Shown here piece after piece: positions 22,964 to 36,094 of a DNA stretch of 64,000 nucleotides. Origin of the DNA: Guillardia theta CCMP2712 (lineage: Eukaryota; Cryptophyceae; Pyrenomonadales; Geminigeraceae). Location of the stretch: the NCBI RefSeq assembly GCF_000315625.1, contig NW_005434670.1, positions 1,013,564 to 1,077,563 of the forward strand, in the 5' to 3' direction. The notes under the pieces are model-generated. The model made no database searches and was not told the origin of the DNA. It worked only from the letters and a program-made list of their open reading frames with translations. How positions within the stretch are numbered: position 1 is the first letter of the stretch; each line of letters starts with the position of its first letter. A program made the translations under genes and the position numbers.

Positions 22964-25900
22964 ACTCCTGCTACTCCTGCTCCTGCTCCTGCTCCTGCTA
23001 CTGCTCCTGCTACTGCTCCTGCTCCTGCTCCTGCTCCTCTTCCCCTACGTTGAGGCTCGCCATCGCGCATCCCTCAAACACATCTCTGCAATCCCAATCC
23101 CCCTCCTCCCTCCCTGCTCATCCCAGGGCTCACTTGGCGCTGAAGAAGCTGTCGGAGAAACTCGAGAGGAAGCTGCTGAGGTGTCAGAGAGGACAAGCAG
23201 CGAAGGACGAGGATACAGGCGAGAGAGGAGGGTGAGGCAGAAGCTTTCTGTGTTGAGCATCTTCTTGACCTCCATAGCCTGCAGGAAAGTCAGTGGTGAC
23301 GTCGCAGGGCCGGGGGACGTACAGGAATCTTGACGACGACGTCGTCGATGCGGATCTTCCTGACGATCCTCTGCGAATTGAAGATGAGGGGAGAAGAGGA
23401 GAAAAGAGGGAAGTGAGGTATGAGAACGAGGAGACCAGCATAGCAAACGGCGGATCGAGAGGAGGAGGAAGGAGCAGCAGGAGGAACAGCAGAAACAGTA
23501 GGACAAGGAGAAGCATGAGGAGGAGTTAGGGCAGCAGGAGTTGAACTCACCTCGACTATGGCTCCTGCGAACTTGCGGACAATCGCGCTGCTCTTGCTGT
23601 CACCGGAGAAGAGGAGGGTCAGATGGATGTTCAAGGGCTTCATCCGGAAATCCTCGAGGAAGACGATGTTGTCGCTGAAGACGGTGGGAGCTGCCTCGTC
23701 CTGACAAACCCCGTCCATGAATCGACTCTTCAGCACCATGATCTCCTCGGAGATCCCTTCGCTTGCGTCTGCTCCTCCTCGCACGTCCTTATCGTCTCTG
23801 GCAGCAAGGAACCTGTTCACGAACTCTCCGATCCTCACTACCATCTTGTCCTCCACGAACAAGTACGAGTCCCCAAACTCCAGCCGGACGTGTTGATAGA
23901 ACCTTTCGATCCCCACCTGCCCCAGCTTCTCCACGATCGCGATGTTGAGCGCCGCGCCGCCCCCGTCGTCGGCGTTGATGCACATGACCACAGGAAGAGA
24001 CGTCGAGCTGTCGTGCTGGTTATCAAGCTGCATCTTCAAGACAGAGGCAGAGATCTGACGAGCATCACTGTCTGATATCACCGACGCCTTCACGTCCTCC
24101 AGGTACAGGTGCAGGAGCTCCTCCGTGGAGCCGCTGGCGTCATCCTCTAAGAGGATCTTGAGCACAGGAGCGCACAGGGAGACGATCGTGAAGTCCTTGG
24201 GCGCGTCCTCGGGAGCGGTGGAGACGTTCTTTCCTATGCCGAATGAGAGCTCCTTGGTCCCTTCCACAAGGTTTGACGAGCAGGACAGCAGTGACACCGA
24301 CGTGACGTACTGCCTGTAGAACTGATCGGCCGGGAGCAGGATGAGGCTGAACAGGGTGGTCACAGAGTCCGAGAGCTCGAGATCGGCTCTCATGCAGAAA
24401 GAAACTTGATCTCCGACTTTGAGCTGCTTGCTAGTTACGTGCTCTTCGTTCACCATCACAAACACTTTCGAGTCAAGCACGTTGACCATCCATTTCTCCT
24501 CCGCCGTCTTGGTGAAGACCGCGCATATCTCACAGTCCGCAAGATCGCCGGGAGGGATGCAGTGGAAGCGAAGGTCCTGCAGGAGGAGGTCGACGACTTG
24601 AAACGCCACCATGAGCTGGTCGACATCGAGCAGAAGAGCAAGTGGGACATCCGACCGGACTGAGTCGGCCGAGGAGCCAGTCTGACAGAGGACGTAGCCT
24701 GACTTGTATCGCTGCCTCTCTGGCAGATTCGCCGCAAACTTGTCAACAAGAGCGTCTCTGTTCTTCTTGCCGTAGAGGCTGATGGCCTGAAACATGTCCA
24801 CCTCCACCTCGAAGGAGCGAGGAACATCGACATGGTCGATGCGGCAGAGCACGAGCCGACGAGGAGCAAGAGAAGGGTCCGGCCAGATCAAAGACTCGAC
24901 CTGAAAGATGGTCAACGAATGTTTGAAAGACAAACAGCGTAAGAGGACATCGATATCAATCAACACGGTGCATGTGAAAGCGAAGATTGAAACAAGGCTG
25001 ATATGAAACGAGACTGATATGAAACGAGACAGATATGAAACGAGACAGATATGAAACGAGACAGATATGAAACGAGACAGATATGAAACGAGACAGATAT
25101 GAAACCAGCTGATATGAAACAAGACCGACATGGAACGTTGATGAATGAAACAAGAACACATAAAATAAGAGTCTCATCAATGAGTCACGTCAAACTTGTT
25201 CACCTGATAAGGCCTGAGGCTCACGGTCTGCTGGGAAGAGCTGCCGACCTGCTGGAACTCAAGGAGGTAGGGAGTGTTGTTGACAAGCCGGTGAGGAACA
25301 TTGGAGGAGACCTCTGAGAAAGTGATAATGGTTGACCCGTGGACGCTGACTTCGGACTTTGCCGACACGACAACGTTCTCTTCTGTCCGCAAGAGCGTGA
25401 GCTCATCAAGGTCAGGGGAGAAGATGGAAGCGATCTTGAATGCTTCACAGGTCTGCCCTTGGGTCACTGAGAATCGGCAGCTCTCTTGCGCTCCTTCAGG
25501 GTGAAATGGCTGGCGAGTGTTGGGCATGACGAGGATGTGCGGCAAGTCCCTACGGCCAGAGGAGGAGGAGGAGGAGGAGGAGGAGGAGGAGGAGGAGGAT
25601 GGGTGAGCCTCCCGCTGCCAAACAGTGATGGGCCTGCTCAAGTTGTTCTGCACTAAGATGGCCGGCAGGAGCAGCACCAGGGCCGTCCGGTCGAACTTCC
25701 CTGAGGCCGGCGTCATGGAGCTGTAGAGTTGGACGGTCTCGTTGTCTAGCGCCTTCCTCTCCCTCGCGAACGGGTGCTCATCCCTTGCGGAAGTCAGGCT
25801 GATCGCCTGCCGACGTTGGTTGGAGTCCAGCACGTTGACTGCGTTTGACCACCCGAAGCCGCTAAGGCGGAACTCTACCTCCCCATCGTAGGCTACCAGC

Positions 25901-28900
25901 GATCCGTTCTCCAGCTCGCGCTTCGACGTGACATCGAGACCAGTAAACTTCTGGCAAATCAACCTCAGACCCGTCAGGTTCATGAGCCAGAACCGGTTGT
26001 ACATGCAAACTCGAACTTGCGAGCTGACCGGGTCTCGATTGACCTCGACCCGGATGTCCTGAGAGCTCTTGTCATCAAGGTCAGGGGCCGAGACTGACAA
26101 CTCGTTCTCCCAGTTCTCGCAGTGATAGATTTCAAACACCCTCGACCAGTTCGTGTCAACATGACTAGCCCCTGAGCTCAACCGGACCCGGCAGTTGATG
26201 TTCCGACGGAAATCGTAGCAGCTGACGTGAACGATAGAGCCGGAGCCGAGCTGATAGTTGGCGATGACGTTACCAATAGGATCGATGAGCTGAACCTCAA
26301 GGCCTGACTGGGTCAAGTTCTCCAGAGTCCAGGGAGAATGAAATTGAATGGTCAAGGGATTGCCAATGGTACGCTCGAACCCGGTTTTCATCGTCAGAGC
26401 ATCCAAGACACTGACTGAGAACGTGACCACGTCCCTCGATCGAGCGATCTTGCTGTGGTACTCAGAGCTTGCCTGGCTCGCATGCTTGTCCGGCATCCGT
26501 CTACACGTCAATGTCCTGTTCCTCAGCACGGTCTTGGTCGGGGCGCTGGCATCAGACAAGGACGAGCTGGAGTCGCCAACCGCTGACTTCCACAGAGGCA
26601 TCATCTCCTCCTCTACCACCTTGTCGCGGTCCCACTTGCCACTGGAGATGAAGAGGGACTGGCTGGAGGTAGCCGCATAGATGGCGTTGTTCCGTATCAG
26701 AAACGACTTGCGCTTCTCTATGGCAGAGATCTCTTTCCAGGGAAGTTTGATGAGTTTGGATGCACTGTAGTTCATGAAGAGCAGGTGCAACGTTGTGATC
26801 AGCGCGTAGCCCTCGATGATGTGCGGGTCCTTGTGCATCTGGCAAGAGTACATGGACAGAATGACGTCAGAGTCGTCAAGCGCAAACGCAGCACGGGCTT
26901 TCTCGTCAACGTCGTCCTCCAGCTTCGCAACGCTCTGGTTCGGTATCACCTTGACAATGGACCGGAACGTCTCCGCGCGGTTCCGAAAGGTCCTGAAGTG
27001 CCAAGTTCTCTCCCTCGTCCTCACTTTGATAGCGTTCGGGAACACAAAGGCGGTGTAGCACTTGGAAATCTCAAGGATGTCAGAGAAGGGAATGATTACT
27101 TTCTGCTCAAGCCCCATGATGTTCGAGTAGTGGCAAAGGCAGTTGTTGGTCAAGTACAAGACACCTTGCCGTAGTCCCAGACCTTCGACGTCGTTGGCGC
27201 AAGCATACCAGTTGATCAAGCTCGTCTCCACCGTCAGCTCGCTACCAAAAAGCTTCTGGAACCTTGTGTCGACCATCTGAAATAGACGGAAAGTGCCATC
27301 CTGAAGGGCCTTGAGATTGACTGCCTCCGACATCTCATTGCACCACTGATACTGGCAATCTTCATCGACAGGCTTGAAGAGCAAGGTTCCATTCTTGACA
27401 AACGTGGTGGGCACTGACATGATTTCATTCGGCTTCAAACAGCCCAGCTCATAGAGGTCTGCTCCATCCGACACTGCGGCTGCTATCGACGTCGAGCTCA
27501 AGTTCTGCAGAGACACCATAGAGTTGACCACGAGAGTCTTCTGTCCTCCTCTGGACGACAGTTGGCAGACGATCGAGCAATGAGTCTCATCCCCGTCCAG
27601 CGAGACTTGGAACGAGCATCTCTGCTCGGCCTGCGAGCTACGTCAGCCACGCTCGCAGTCAACTGTCACTCTCACCTCTAGAGACATCGTCCCGAAGATC
27701 TGCGAGGTGCCCTCCAGCTGCAGGCAGACCATGTTGCTGATTCCAGTCTCGTCGTAGTCCCTTGCATATGTGCTCAGAGCGTCTCGCCGACTCCAAACTT
27801 GCTCGTAGGAGAGGAAACAGCTCTCCTTGCTCCTCAGGCGGTTCTCAGTGCCATCCTGCAAGATGCAAATCAGAGTCTCTGCCATGTTGTTGGTGATCAC
27901 GTAGGGCACAAAGTTGTGCTGGTCTGATCGAACTCCATCCTTGAGCTCTTGACCTGCTTTATCGCTGGTCCATGACAGGATGGAGTCGTAAATCGAATCG
28001 ATCCCTGCCCGAGAGACATGTACCAAAATCTCACTCTGCACACTTTGGACATGCAGCTCGAAGTTCTTCGAGGCCTCTTTGAAGAGATAAGAGATTTCGA
28101 GGCTGACTGGCTCGACCGCTGGCTTCCACAGCGACGTCGGGTGGTGGAAGTAGTCAACCATGAGCTGTTCTCCCTTGAGCAACAGCTTCGACAGACTGCC
28201 CGACATCTCAAGTCTTGGTGCCTTTGCACGCAGTAGCGGAATCCAACGTCCGCGGAAGTCATCAGTGAGCGATATAGTAAGATCCCTGCCTTTCACTTCC
28301 AGGGACTCCAATTGTCGGCCAACTTCTTCCACTGACTCGGCAGGTCCCGTTCCGTCCACCTGCTCAACTGTCGAAGGAGGGACGAGGTCTTCCTGGAAGG
28401 ATTGGAGGACCTGTAAACCCAGCATGACATATCTGTAGGTCAGGATGGCATTGATCTTGGCAAACTCGATACTCGTTCGAGTGTTGACAAGCGACGAGTC
28501 TGTCTTGCCCTTCTCCGATCTTCGAGTCATTGACAAGCTGCATGGCTTCAATATTTGCAGACTCTTGTCAGACACGTCGGCAAGAACGCCATCGCACAAG
28601 GTCATGAAGACATCGGAAGCCAGGAAGCTCATACTTGAGTCCGTCTCCCGCATCTCATAGTCGAAGCAGAAGCCTCCCCCGAGATCGAAAGTTCCTCGCT
28701 TCCTCCCGTCTCTTCTGCTGTACAGTAACACTCTGGCGTTTGGGAACTTTGTTCGGAACGCAAAGGATCCAGCAATCGATCGAGAGTATGTCATGGTGTT
28801 GGTCGAGTCTCGGAACTCAGAGGGCTTAGCTGAGATCCAACGGATGACTTGCATCAACAACCGCAAGTCTGCAATGGCCTCCGCACGCTCAAAGTTGAAG

Positions 28901-31900
28901 CTGATTTTCATATCCCCACTGACATGCTTGACGAACTGTAAAGAGATGAGATTGTCTGTTCCGCAATCACCAGCTCTCAGAGACTCCGCCGGGACAGACA
29001 AGATGGTCTTCGTTGCTTCAGGATCTCCATGGTCAAGAAGAAATGCCTTGCCCAGAGCCACTTGACATTCATACAATCGCTGGTCAGCACCCTCGTAGAA
29101 TGCTGAGTAGGTGACGTCGACAGATTGGGCTGTCACGGACAGGAACGTTTCTCTTGTCTCTTTCTTCCAGAGCAGCTCAAAGTCAAGGTGCGGAATTGCG
29201 ATTGAAACCCGCATCATGTCGCGCTGTATGGTTTTCTTGTTGGCCTGTGTGCTCTGTACTTGTGCACGGTTCTGATCTTCCAAACTCACGGCGCCATCAC
29301 AGATTCTGCGCTCACTGAAGTTTTCTCCGAGGACAGACATCAGGGTTGCAAGTTGAGTTTCGTCCATGGCAGCCTCGATGGTGCGCGTCTTGAGGTCAAG
29401 AACAACGTCAGCTGACTTGTCGAGAAAGAGGAATATCTTGGCGGACACGTCAAAGTTCCGAGAGATCGCGGTGATCGAAGCTTCGTCCAAGAGCGTTGAC
29501 AGTGACATCTCTCGGAAATCTAGATTCCAAGCCAACAGACCGCTCTCGTTCTCTACGTGCAAGAGCCCCAGGTCGATCAGCAAGCCTTCATCGAGGTATG
29601 AGTTGCGAGGGATGTAGATCTCAGGGTGAATGAAGTCAAGCTTGACGGCGATCTTGTTGGCATTCCCATCGTCCTTTGATTCTTCACGAGGCGATTGCTC
29701 GCCACTTGTGAATGTCCTGGCGAACTCCTGGATCTCCTGCACTGCCCGCCACAAGAGAGTCAGTCTGGGCTGGTGGATAGAAAGCTTCCATGCTTGCCCT
29801 GTGATGGAGGATGAGATCGAGTGCTGGTCAAAGATTTGGACATCGAAGTTCACAAACGACTCTGTCTTGGATCGGACGTCGAGAAATGATGCATGAGAAT
29901 GATCTGGAGCTGTCAAATCCTTCAGCTCGACGCTCTGGAGCTTTCCTTTTAGCTCAATCGTTCCATCACCAAAGAAACTCGTGCCCCAACTTGAGTCGTT
30001 CATAGACAGCGAGTATTCCCTCAATCCTCCCCCTCCCAGGAGTTTGACTAGCAACCCTTTGGCTTTCCAGCATGAGCTGCTAGTCAGTGCACGGTCAGAC
30101 GTGTTGCTTATCACAAAGGAGGCGGGCACTTGGAAACGAGGAGCCCCAACATTCCCTTGAGTGTGCTGCAAACCTTCATCTGAAGTCCGACCGCGCTCAT
30201 CGGTACTCTGAAGGAGGACCATCAAGGATCTCACGGTGTTGAGCAGACCGACATCAATGCTGATCTCATGGTCTGATAGGTCAACCTCTGTCTCCGGCAG
30301 CATATGACGTGCCCTGTCCCATCTGTACTTCACCGACAAGCCGAAGTTGAAGTCCGAATGATCGGTTCTCCTGCTGAAGTACTCCCTTACAAGGTTACTT
30401 CCCTGGTATCGAGCGATCTCCAAGTTCTCGAACTGAAATTCAAACGAGTCACACGACTCTAGCAGCTCCAATGTAGAGGTCAGGTCGTTCAGCTTCAGGC
30501 TGACCGTAGTAGAGTCTGCTGCTGGGTCTTCTATTGTGACTTCAACATGTTTAGATCGGATGAGAAAGGTCAATCTGGAAGCTTCGTTCCCAGGTGCCTT
30601 CTTGTTAGAGTTTTCAAGATCTGTTACTAGGGATCCAGGCTGCATTGGAGTCCAGAATTCTCTTGATGGATTCAACATTTCTCGTAGTTTGTTAAGTTTG
30701 GAAAAGAGCGAGGAATGTGCATGGCCAGCATAAAGCTTCAATGTTTGATTGTGCTGAGAGTTTGCTGAAGGTGTTATGACAATGATCGGATTTCCGTCTT
30801 CGAAAGCAGATGAGACAACTGCATCTTTCAGGGTGTATTGTTCATGGAAGACAGTATGTTGTTGAGTGCGCATCACAAGAGTGCCATTCACTACAGACAT
30901 GTATCTGTAGCACCAGCCAGTCTGAGACTTCAAGCCCTTGACAAGGAGGTAGTGAGAATCGAGATCGTGAAAGGTCAAATCATTGTGCAGAGTGACATTT
31001 GCCGAGCAAGTACGAAGAATCGACTGCATGACAACGAGGGAACCTTTGTCAAGATTGAGATGCACATCGTGCACGCTCAAATCAAGTACATAGTCGAAAT
31101 CTTTGGAACCATGAAGGTCGTGTTGATGCAGGATCAGGCTTCCCTCGACTCCTGTGTCGTTCAACACACTTCGTTTTGACTGCATGAAGAGTTCCGAGTC
31201 CGAAAGAGTCACGTCATACATCACTTCCAAACCCACGTTCTCCAATCGCAGTTTGTACCCGCTACTTGCAGAGGTTCCCTCAACCTCGCCCTGATGTATT
31301 TGGAAGCGTCCAAATCGGATGGACATCAGGTTCTGCCCGATGTTGCTCAAACCTGTAGGGCTGATGTAGATTGAAGGAGCGTGCATATCCACATCAAGAT
31401 GCCAAATGATTCCACGGACAGCGTGTATGGCAGTTTCAGAGATGTCGACATTTCTCGAGTCCGTGATGAGCTTCGGCTTGTGCATATCACTCGCAACAGC
31501 ACCTTCAAACACACTTGAGAACTCAATGAAGTTTCGAATGAAATCATTCGCTGCAACAACTTCTATTGAGCTTGACTTGATAGTCAAGCTTGCTGTCGAC
31601 GGTCTTTCACTCCAATCTGTCTTGAAAGAACATCTCAAAAGCGGTTGCCAGTCAGAATTTCCGCTCGTCGACACCCAACAGACCGGCGACTCTGAAATTT
31701 GATCCAAGACGTTGATAGACTTCAATTCTGCTTCAAATTCCAATGCCTGGGACTTTCTCTTGAGGTTGATGAATCCGCTTTCACTGGCGAAGACAGCATG
31801 AAACAATGAATCCTTCCTGCCTACTAACCGGAATGCATTCAGCTCCATCTCGCACGAGAGGAGCAGCTGGTCTGAATTGGTCGACGAGAAGAAACTCTCG

Positions 31901-33258
31901 TACGAGTCCCCAGGTCCGATGGCATCGACGTCGACAGCTCTGAGCAGAGAATCTCGTTCTTCCTTGGACATGGCCAGCAGTGGAGAATCAAGATGTTCAG
32001 GGTCCGCTGGAATGTCAACAGGGCCGCTCCTCCACCAACGGGACATCCAGGATCTCGATTGGTTCTTGCTGGACACAGCCTCTTGTGATCTCATCTTAGA
32101 CTGGGAGATAGCAGTACAACGAAAGTAAATAATGTCGGAGTACCCGTAATTCCTCTCCAGCTGGCAAAACTTGCTCTCATCCGATTTGCATAATTTCCCC
32201 TTCCGGCGTTTGAGGTAGATCTCTACATAATCCAGTCGATCTCTCCGTCGTTGACGCATGTAGACATCAGAGAATCTCTTTCTCCTCTCCTTAACGTCCT
32301 CGACCACCTTGCCTATCGCGTAATTCCACCACAACCTCGGGCTCTGAGCTACAGGAACCGAAGGCTTTGCCGCCTCCAACACGTTGAAGCTTGTCTTGCG
32401 CTCGAGCAGAGTCAGGAGGGAGAGGGAGCTTTCGACTTGAGCATGATCAAGAGTCACACTCAACACGGGGGTTTTCAGCTTGATCGTCACTTTGGGCCTG
32501 TTCACGTCAGGTTTGGCTCTTGGGCGGTCATACCCGATACAGCAGCTTGCACTCAGAGGTTTCAGGACGAGGTTTTTCTCCTCACTCAGAGGGTTTGTCT
32601 TTGACTCAGACGAGAGTGTGTCTACGTAGATGCTGCAGCCAAGCAGGGAGATCATCTTCTGGATATGCTCGGCAAACCCGGTGGCGAGGTCTAGACCTTC
32701 ACTGTTCTCGAAGGAGACGTTCTCGATGACCATCCCATATTTTGTTCCACGTGTTGAATCTTGAAACGAGAGATGTACATTGCTCACTCTGACTTCAAGC
32801 TTGTCAAGAAAAGCTCGATACATCTTCGGGACATTCTCGTCGGGCTCACTCTGCGATGTTTCAGCGTCCTGCTTCTTTGAGATGCTGTCGTCAAGCTGCA
32901 TTTCCCATTCATCGAGCAGTTTCAGCTTGCTTGATAGCTGCCTCTCCTCCGCCTCTTCCTTGGAAATATCCCTCACGTCACATGTCTCCAGGGAGACATG
33001 AACGGTGTCCACGGAAAAGATCACACTCTGCTCTTTGTGCCAATCGATTGTGAAATTCCTGACCAATCCACTTTGAACTCGAAATGGGAGTCCCATACCA
33101 TCAAGGCAATCTTTTCGGATCAGGAGATCCTCTGCAACGAGCCTCCACACCGCGCCCGAGGTGTCACTGTGCAGGTTGTTGCGGTCCACCATGATCCACC
33201 TACCCACATGGCGAGAGAGGAGCCAAGCGATGACTCTCTGCTTTAGCCACTCCAGCAT
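22443..33258 (-). CDS. VPS13: VPS13-family bridge-like lipid transfer protein
   Basis: Giant (>3,300 aa) lipid-transport protein of membrane contact sites. The first exon (27676-33258, about 1,860 codons without an intron) starts MLEWLKQRVIAWLL and has the chorein N-terminus (MGLPFRVQSGLVRNFTIDW) and repeating-beta-groove type sequence. A 45-nt intron follows. The next exon carries a GRAM/PH-like part (NNCLCHYSNIMGLEQKVIIP, KVRTRERTWHFRTFRNRA) and the start of the VAB region (RTALVLLLPAILVQNNLSRP), interrupted by a poly-Ser run. After a minisatellite intron (about 25.0 kb) the VAB-like region continues to KPLNIHLTLLFSGD and KIRIDDVVVKIP. Terminal exons at 22443-23290 are less certain; plausible pieces are GLDAWSDRVLGLQVEGQSIG and LLSLPGKAFSTVASAPVRAL, joining GVKAGFSTLNNLSNNL and TGA at 22443. 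An earlier stop at 23045 is the alternative end. Confidence 0.88.
22923..23038. repeat. (CTGCTC)n hexanucleotide repeat
   Basis: About 19 units of CTCCTG/CTACTG near the 3' end of the VPS13 gene, probably intronic. It yields poly-Leu, Gly-Ala and Glu-Gln frames that are artefacts. Confidence 0.9.
24999..25124. repeat. 16-bp intronic minisatellite in VPS13
   Basis: About eight tandem copies of GATATGAAACGAGACA, the outer ones degenerate. It lies inside the intron between RPYQ and VESLIWPDP of VPS13. The minus-strand frame through it gives a spurious FISVSFHICLVSYLSR repeat. Confidence 0.9.
25558..25599 (-). repeat. (GGA)n encoding a poly-Ser run in VPS13
   Basis: Fourteen consecutive minus-strand TCC codons give 14 Ser between WQREAHP and GRRDLPHIL, within the VAB-like region. 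It interrupts otherwise conserved-looking sequence and is likely length-variable. Confidence 0.85.
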
Positions 33259-33439
33259 CTCGTCCCTGGCGTGAAGCAGACCCTAGCACCTACTCTTGCG
33301 TCTTGAAACCTTCACTGCCCTCCCTTCTCCTCCTTCAGCAGCCCTCCTCCTGCCTCTTCGCTCCCACTCCCTGCAGAGCTTGTCCGCCCATTCTATTCCT
33401 CCACAAAGTGTAACTGGCCAACCCCTTTCAAGATTGACC

Positions 33440-33640
33440 CCGCCTCCCAGAGCCCGCCTCAGCAGTGCCCTGACTGCCGGGCCGTGCCCGCCCGGGGGCC
33501 TCTCTGAACCGGGCCAGCGGCGCGCGACTCGTGACTGCCGGGCACGGCGCCAGGCGCTCACCCAGTGCCGCTCAGGCCGGGCCGTATCAAGTGTTTTAGT
33601 TATGTCACAGACAGTCACGATCTTCTCAGCCTGACACCGC
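33440..33640. other. GC-rich intergenic island
   Basis: GCCCGCCCGGGGG, GACTGCCGGGC and CCGGGCC words lie between the VPS13 start and the 3' edge of the duplicated transporter segment A. This island directly abuts the left boundary of the duplication at 33650. No 28-nt element was seen in it. Confidence 0.6.
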
Positions 33641-33649
33641 AGCCGACGC

Positions 33650-35351
33650 GCCCTATCCTTTCACCTACACCGTTGCGTCCTTGGGCAGAAGCGGCGCCGA
33701 CTCGTTCTGCCCGGCCAGGTCAGACCCCACCCCGCCCGAGTCCCCATGCTACCGGGGCACCAGCTACTCACCACCGTCTTGGGCATCTCTTCCACGCAGT
33801 CGTACAAGACGTCGTCGGTGTGAGGAGAGACCCACACGAGAAGCTTGACCTCGCAGTCAGAAGCTGCTCGCACACAGGCAAGCACGGCTTACCGCAGCCA
33901 GCACCTCCGCCAGCAGGATGACGAGAAAGACCGAAGCCCCCCACAAGTGAATGAGAGGCATGAGCACCAGCGGCATCAGCGCTGCGACCAGCTTCGTCGC
34001 CCCGTTGCCCAGCGACAGGCCCAGGTTGCGATGCGACGTAGGAAGAAGCTCTGCCGCGAAGATGTACATGGCCTCGTAGGGCAACACCACTATGAGCCTC
34101 AGCCCCATGCTTCCCAGGTGAAGCCACGTCGTCCCCTTGTCGGAGATCATGATCATGATGCCGGCGACCACGACAGAGGCAAGCGACAGCACGAGCAGGA
34201 TCTCTCTCCTCCCCACGTGCGTCCCCTCCAGCGCCCAAATCAGCACCACCAGCCCCGGGATCTCGATGAAAGCAAGCTGGATCATCAGCCAGTACTGGTC
34301 GAAGGCGGTGATGGTGGGATCTCGTTCCAGCAGCACAGGGTACGCGAACGACTGGCTAAACAGACCGACCGCCAGCAAGCTCCAGATCCCCACGACCAGA
34401 GGAAGGATTCTGTTCATGGGAGGCTTGAACAGCTCCCCCATCAGCTGCCAAGCCTCCATGCTCGCCTCTGCCTTGTCGTGCTCCTCCTTGACGGGCCTGA
34501 TAGCTCCCTGATGGAGAAGCTGCGACTCTGTCCCGTTGGTCTCGGCGATGCTCCTGATGATCGCTTCAGCCTCCGCGGTCCTCCCCTGCGACAGCAAGAA
34601 TCTGGGGGACTCCGGGATGTAGAGGTACACCATCAGGACGGCCACGACGTCTGGCACGACTCCTGCGACCAGCATCCCTCGCCACCAGCTGCACTTCTCG
34701 CAGTTCCATCCGTAGTACCCCATCAGCACGATCCCTACCGTCAGCACAGTAACTTGTCCTGCTACATGCGCCAACCCAGGGATGAGAAGGATGAGCCTTG
34801 AGCGGACGTTACAGGGAGAGAGCTCTGCCATGAGCGCGACAGAGGTCGGCAGCACCAGCCCCATGGATATGCCGATCAGAAAGCGCGTGACCGCAAGCTG
34901 GTAGAAGCTCTCCGACGTGGCGGATGCGATGGAAAAGGGCACGAACACCATGGTGTGAGCGTAGAGGATCGGCTTCCTCCCGAAAGTGTCGCCCAGCTGT
35001 CCTCCTATGATCGCCCCGACCACGAAGCCCGAGAACGACAGCGACACTAGAAGCGCCCTCATGCTGTCGTCTCCTCCCCACTCCTCGACGGGCATCGCTC
35101 TCCATATCACGTTGGTCACCACCAGCTCCATCCCATCGCTGATGATGAAGAGGATGAAAGTCGTGACGGCCAGGATGTGGAACCTGCCGAAGCCAACGGC
35201 GTTGATCTGATCCTCCATGGTCGGCAGCTCCCCATGCTTGTCCTGTTGAGCTGACATGCCTGCGCGGGGCGAGCTTGGAGCTCAGCGAAAATAGAGCAGG
35301 ATGGTGAGAGGAGAAGGATGTGTCGAGGGCTCTTGGGCTTCCTGCTGTTGT
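33650..35351. repeat. Duplicated segment A (transporter gene plus flanks)
   Basis: About 1.7 kb nearly identical to 37775-39471 in the same orientation (offset 4125 bp). Left homology begins at GCCCTATCCTTTCACC. Right homology ends at CTGCTGTTGT, after a 4-bp indel near 35310. It contains the whole transporter CDS with about 95 bp of upstream sequence and only 15 bp past the stop. Confidence 0.95.
33665..35257 (-). CDS. MFS transporter, SV2/SVOP-like (copy A)
   Basis: Twelve-helix major-facilitator transporter of the SVOP/organic-cation type; substrate unknown. It starts MSAQQDKHGELPTMEDQINA, followed by GFGRFHILAVTTFILFIISD (helix 1), the cytoplasmic-loop signature GDTFGRKP after helix 2, RFLIGISMGLVLPTSVALMA, and PESPRFLLSQGRTAEAEAII before the central loop. 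A 43-nt intron follows VLAA, an exon encodes VKLLVWVSPHTDDVLYDC and EEMPKTV, and a last exon encodes NESAPLLPKDATV, ending at TAG 33665-33667. The total is about 500 aa, usual for the family. An SVOP-type tail is restored only by this splicing, which supports it. The copy B protein differs at few positions, concentrated in one patch (see findings). Confidence 0.9.
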
Positions 35352-35900
35352 TCTCTTCTCCTCTGTCTTGTCTGCATATGTGTTGTTGAATCTTTCAAGC
35401 TCTATCATATGCTGCCATGGGTTCGTCCCTTTTCAATTAGCGGATGATGTGAAGGGGCCGAGGTCAAGTTGACCTTTTGCAAGTGTTAACTTCGGTAAAA
35501 TTCAAATTCAACTTGAGGAATGCCCAAATCTTGTGAGGAAAGTTGTAAACTTTCAGCAATCACTTCAAAGCTTGAAACCGATCTATATGACTTTTAACCG
35601 CTTTGAAGAAAAGTCGGTGAGTGACTCTCACCGTCGCGGCGCGTCGGACCGTCCTGAGCATCCGGGCCCCCGGGCCCGGCCGGGCGCCGCCGGTGCCGGC
35701 AGAGACTGAAGAATCATCACGGTTTACTCAGAGGCTTGACCCTGACGGTCACTGTCGCACAGGCCAAACCGTGGCGCAGTGACGGCGAGAAGACAAAAGA
35801 TAACTGATACCGTACCTTCCGACTTCATTGCGCGCAGGGCCATCCGATCCGCATCCGCCAAGCCTTCGCCGCCGGAGCGATCCGACTCAGCAGCGCTTCC

Positions 35901-35928
35901 TTTATTCCGCAAATTTAAGTTAAAAATA
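35901..35928 (+). mobile_element. 28-nt AT-rich element, copy 2 (degenerate)
   Basis: TTTATTCCGCAAATTTAAGT followed by TAAAAATAG. It matches the family in the AAGTTAAAAAT part but diverges at its 5' half. No clear flanking duplication is seen. Confidence 0.4.
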
Positions 35929-36094
35929 GGCTGCCCGGCGTGAGGGCCTCGGGCGATCCGGGGTCATGCTCGAATCCGCCGGTCGGATCCAACTGAACTC
36001 ACCGTCCGATCGGGTGACGGCACGGCACGCCGTAACATCACTGTCAGAAAGTACTAGTACCGTAGTACCAGGAGCCTTTCAACACGATCAGACC

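Noticed and set aside
24999..25124. CRISPR-like array
   Set aside because: Units are 16 bp and directly tandem, without spacers, in a eukaryotic intron.
24956..25180. Repetitive hydrophobic peptide FISVSFHICLVSYLSR as a membrane domain of VPS13
   Set aside because: It is the translation of a 16-bp minisatellite lying inside a well-supported intron.
33845..34801. 318-codon + strand frames opposite the transporter (and its twin at 37970-38926)
   Set aside because: Antisense shadow of the MFS gene; both copies share it only because the gene is duplicated.
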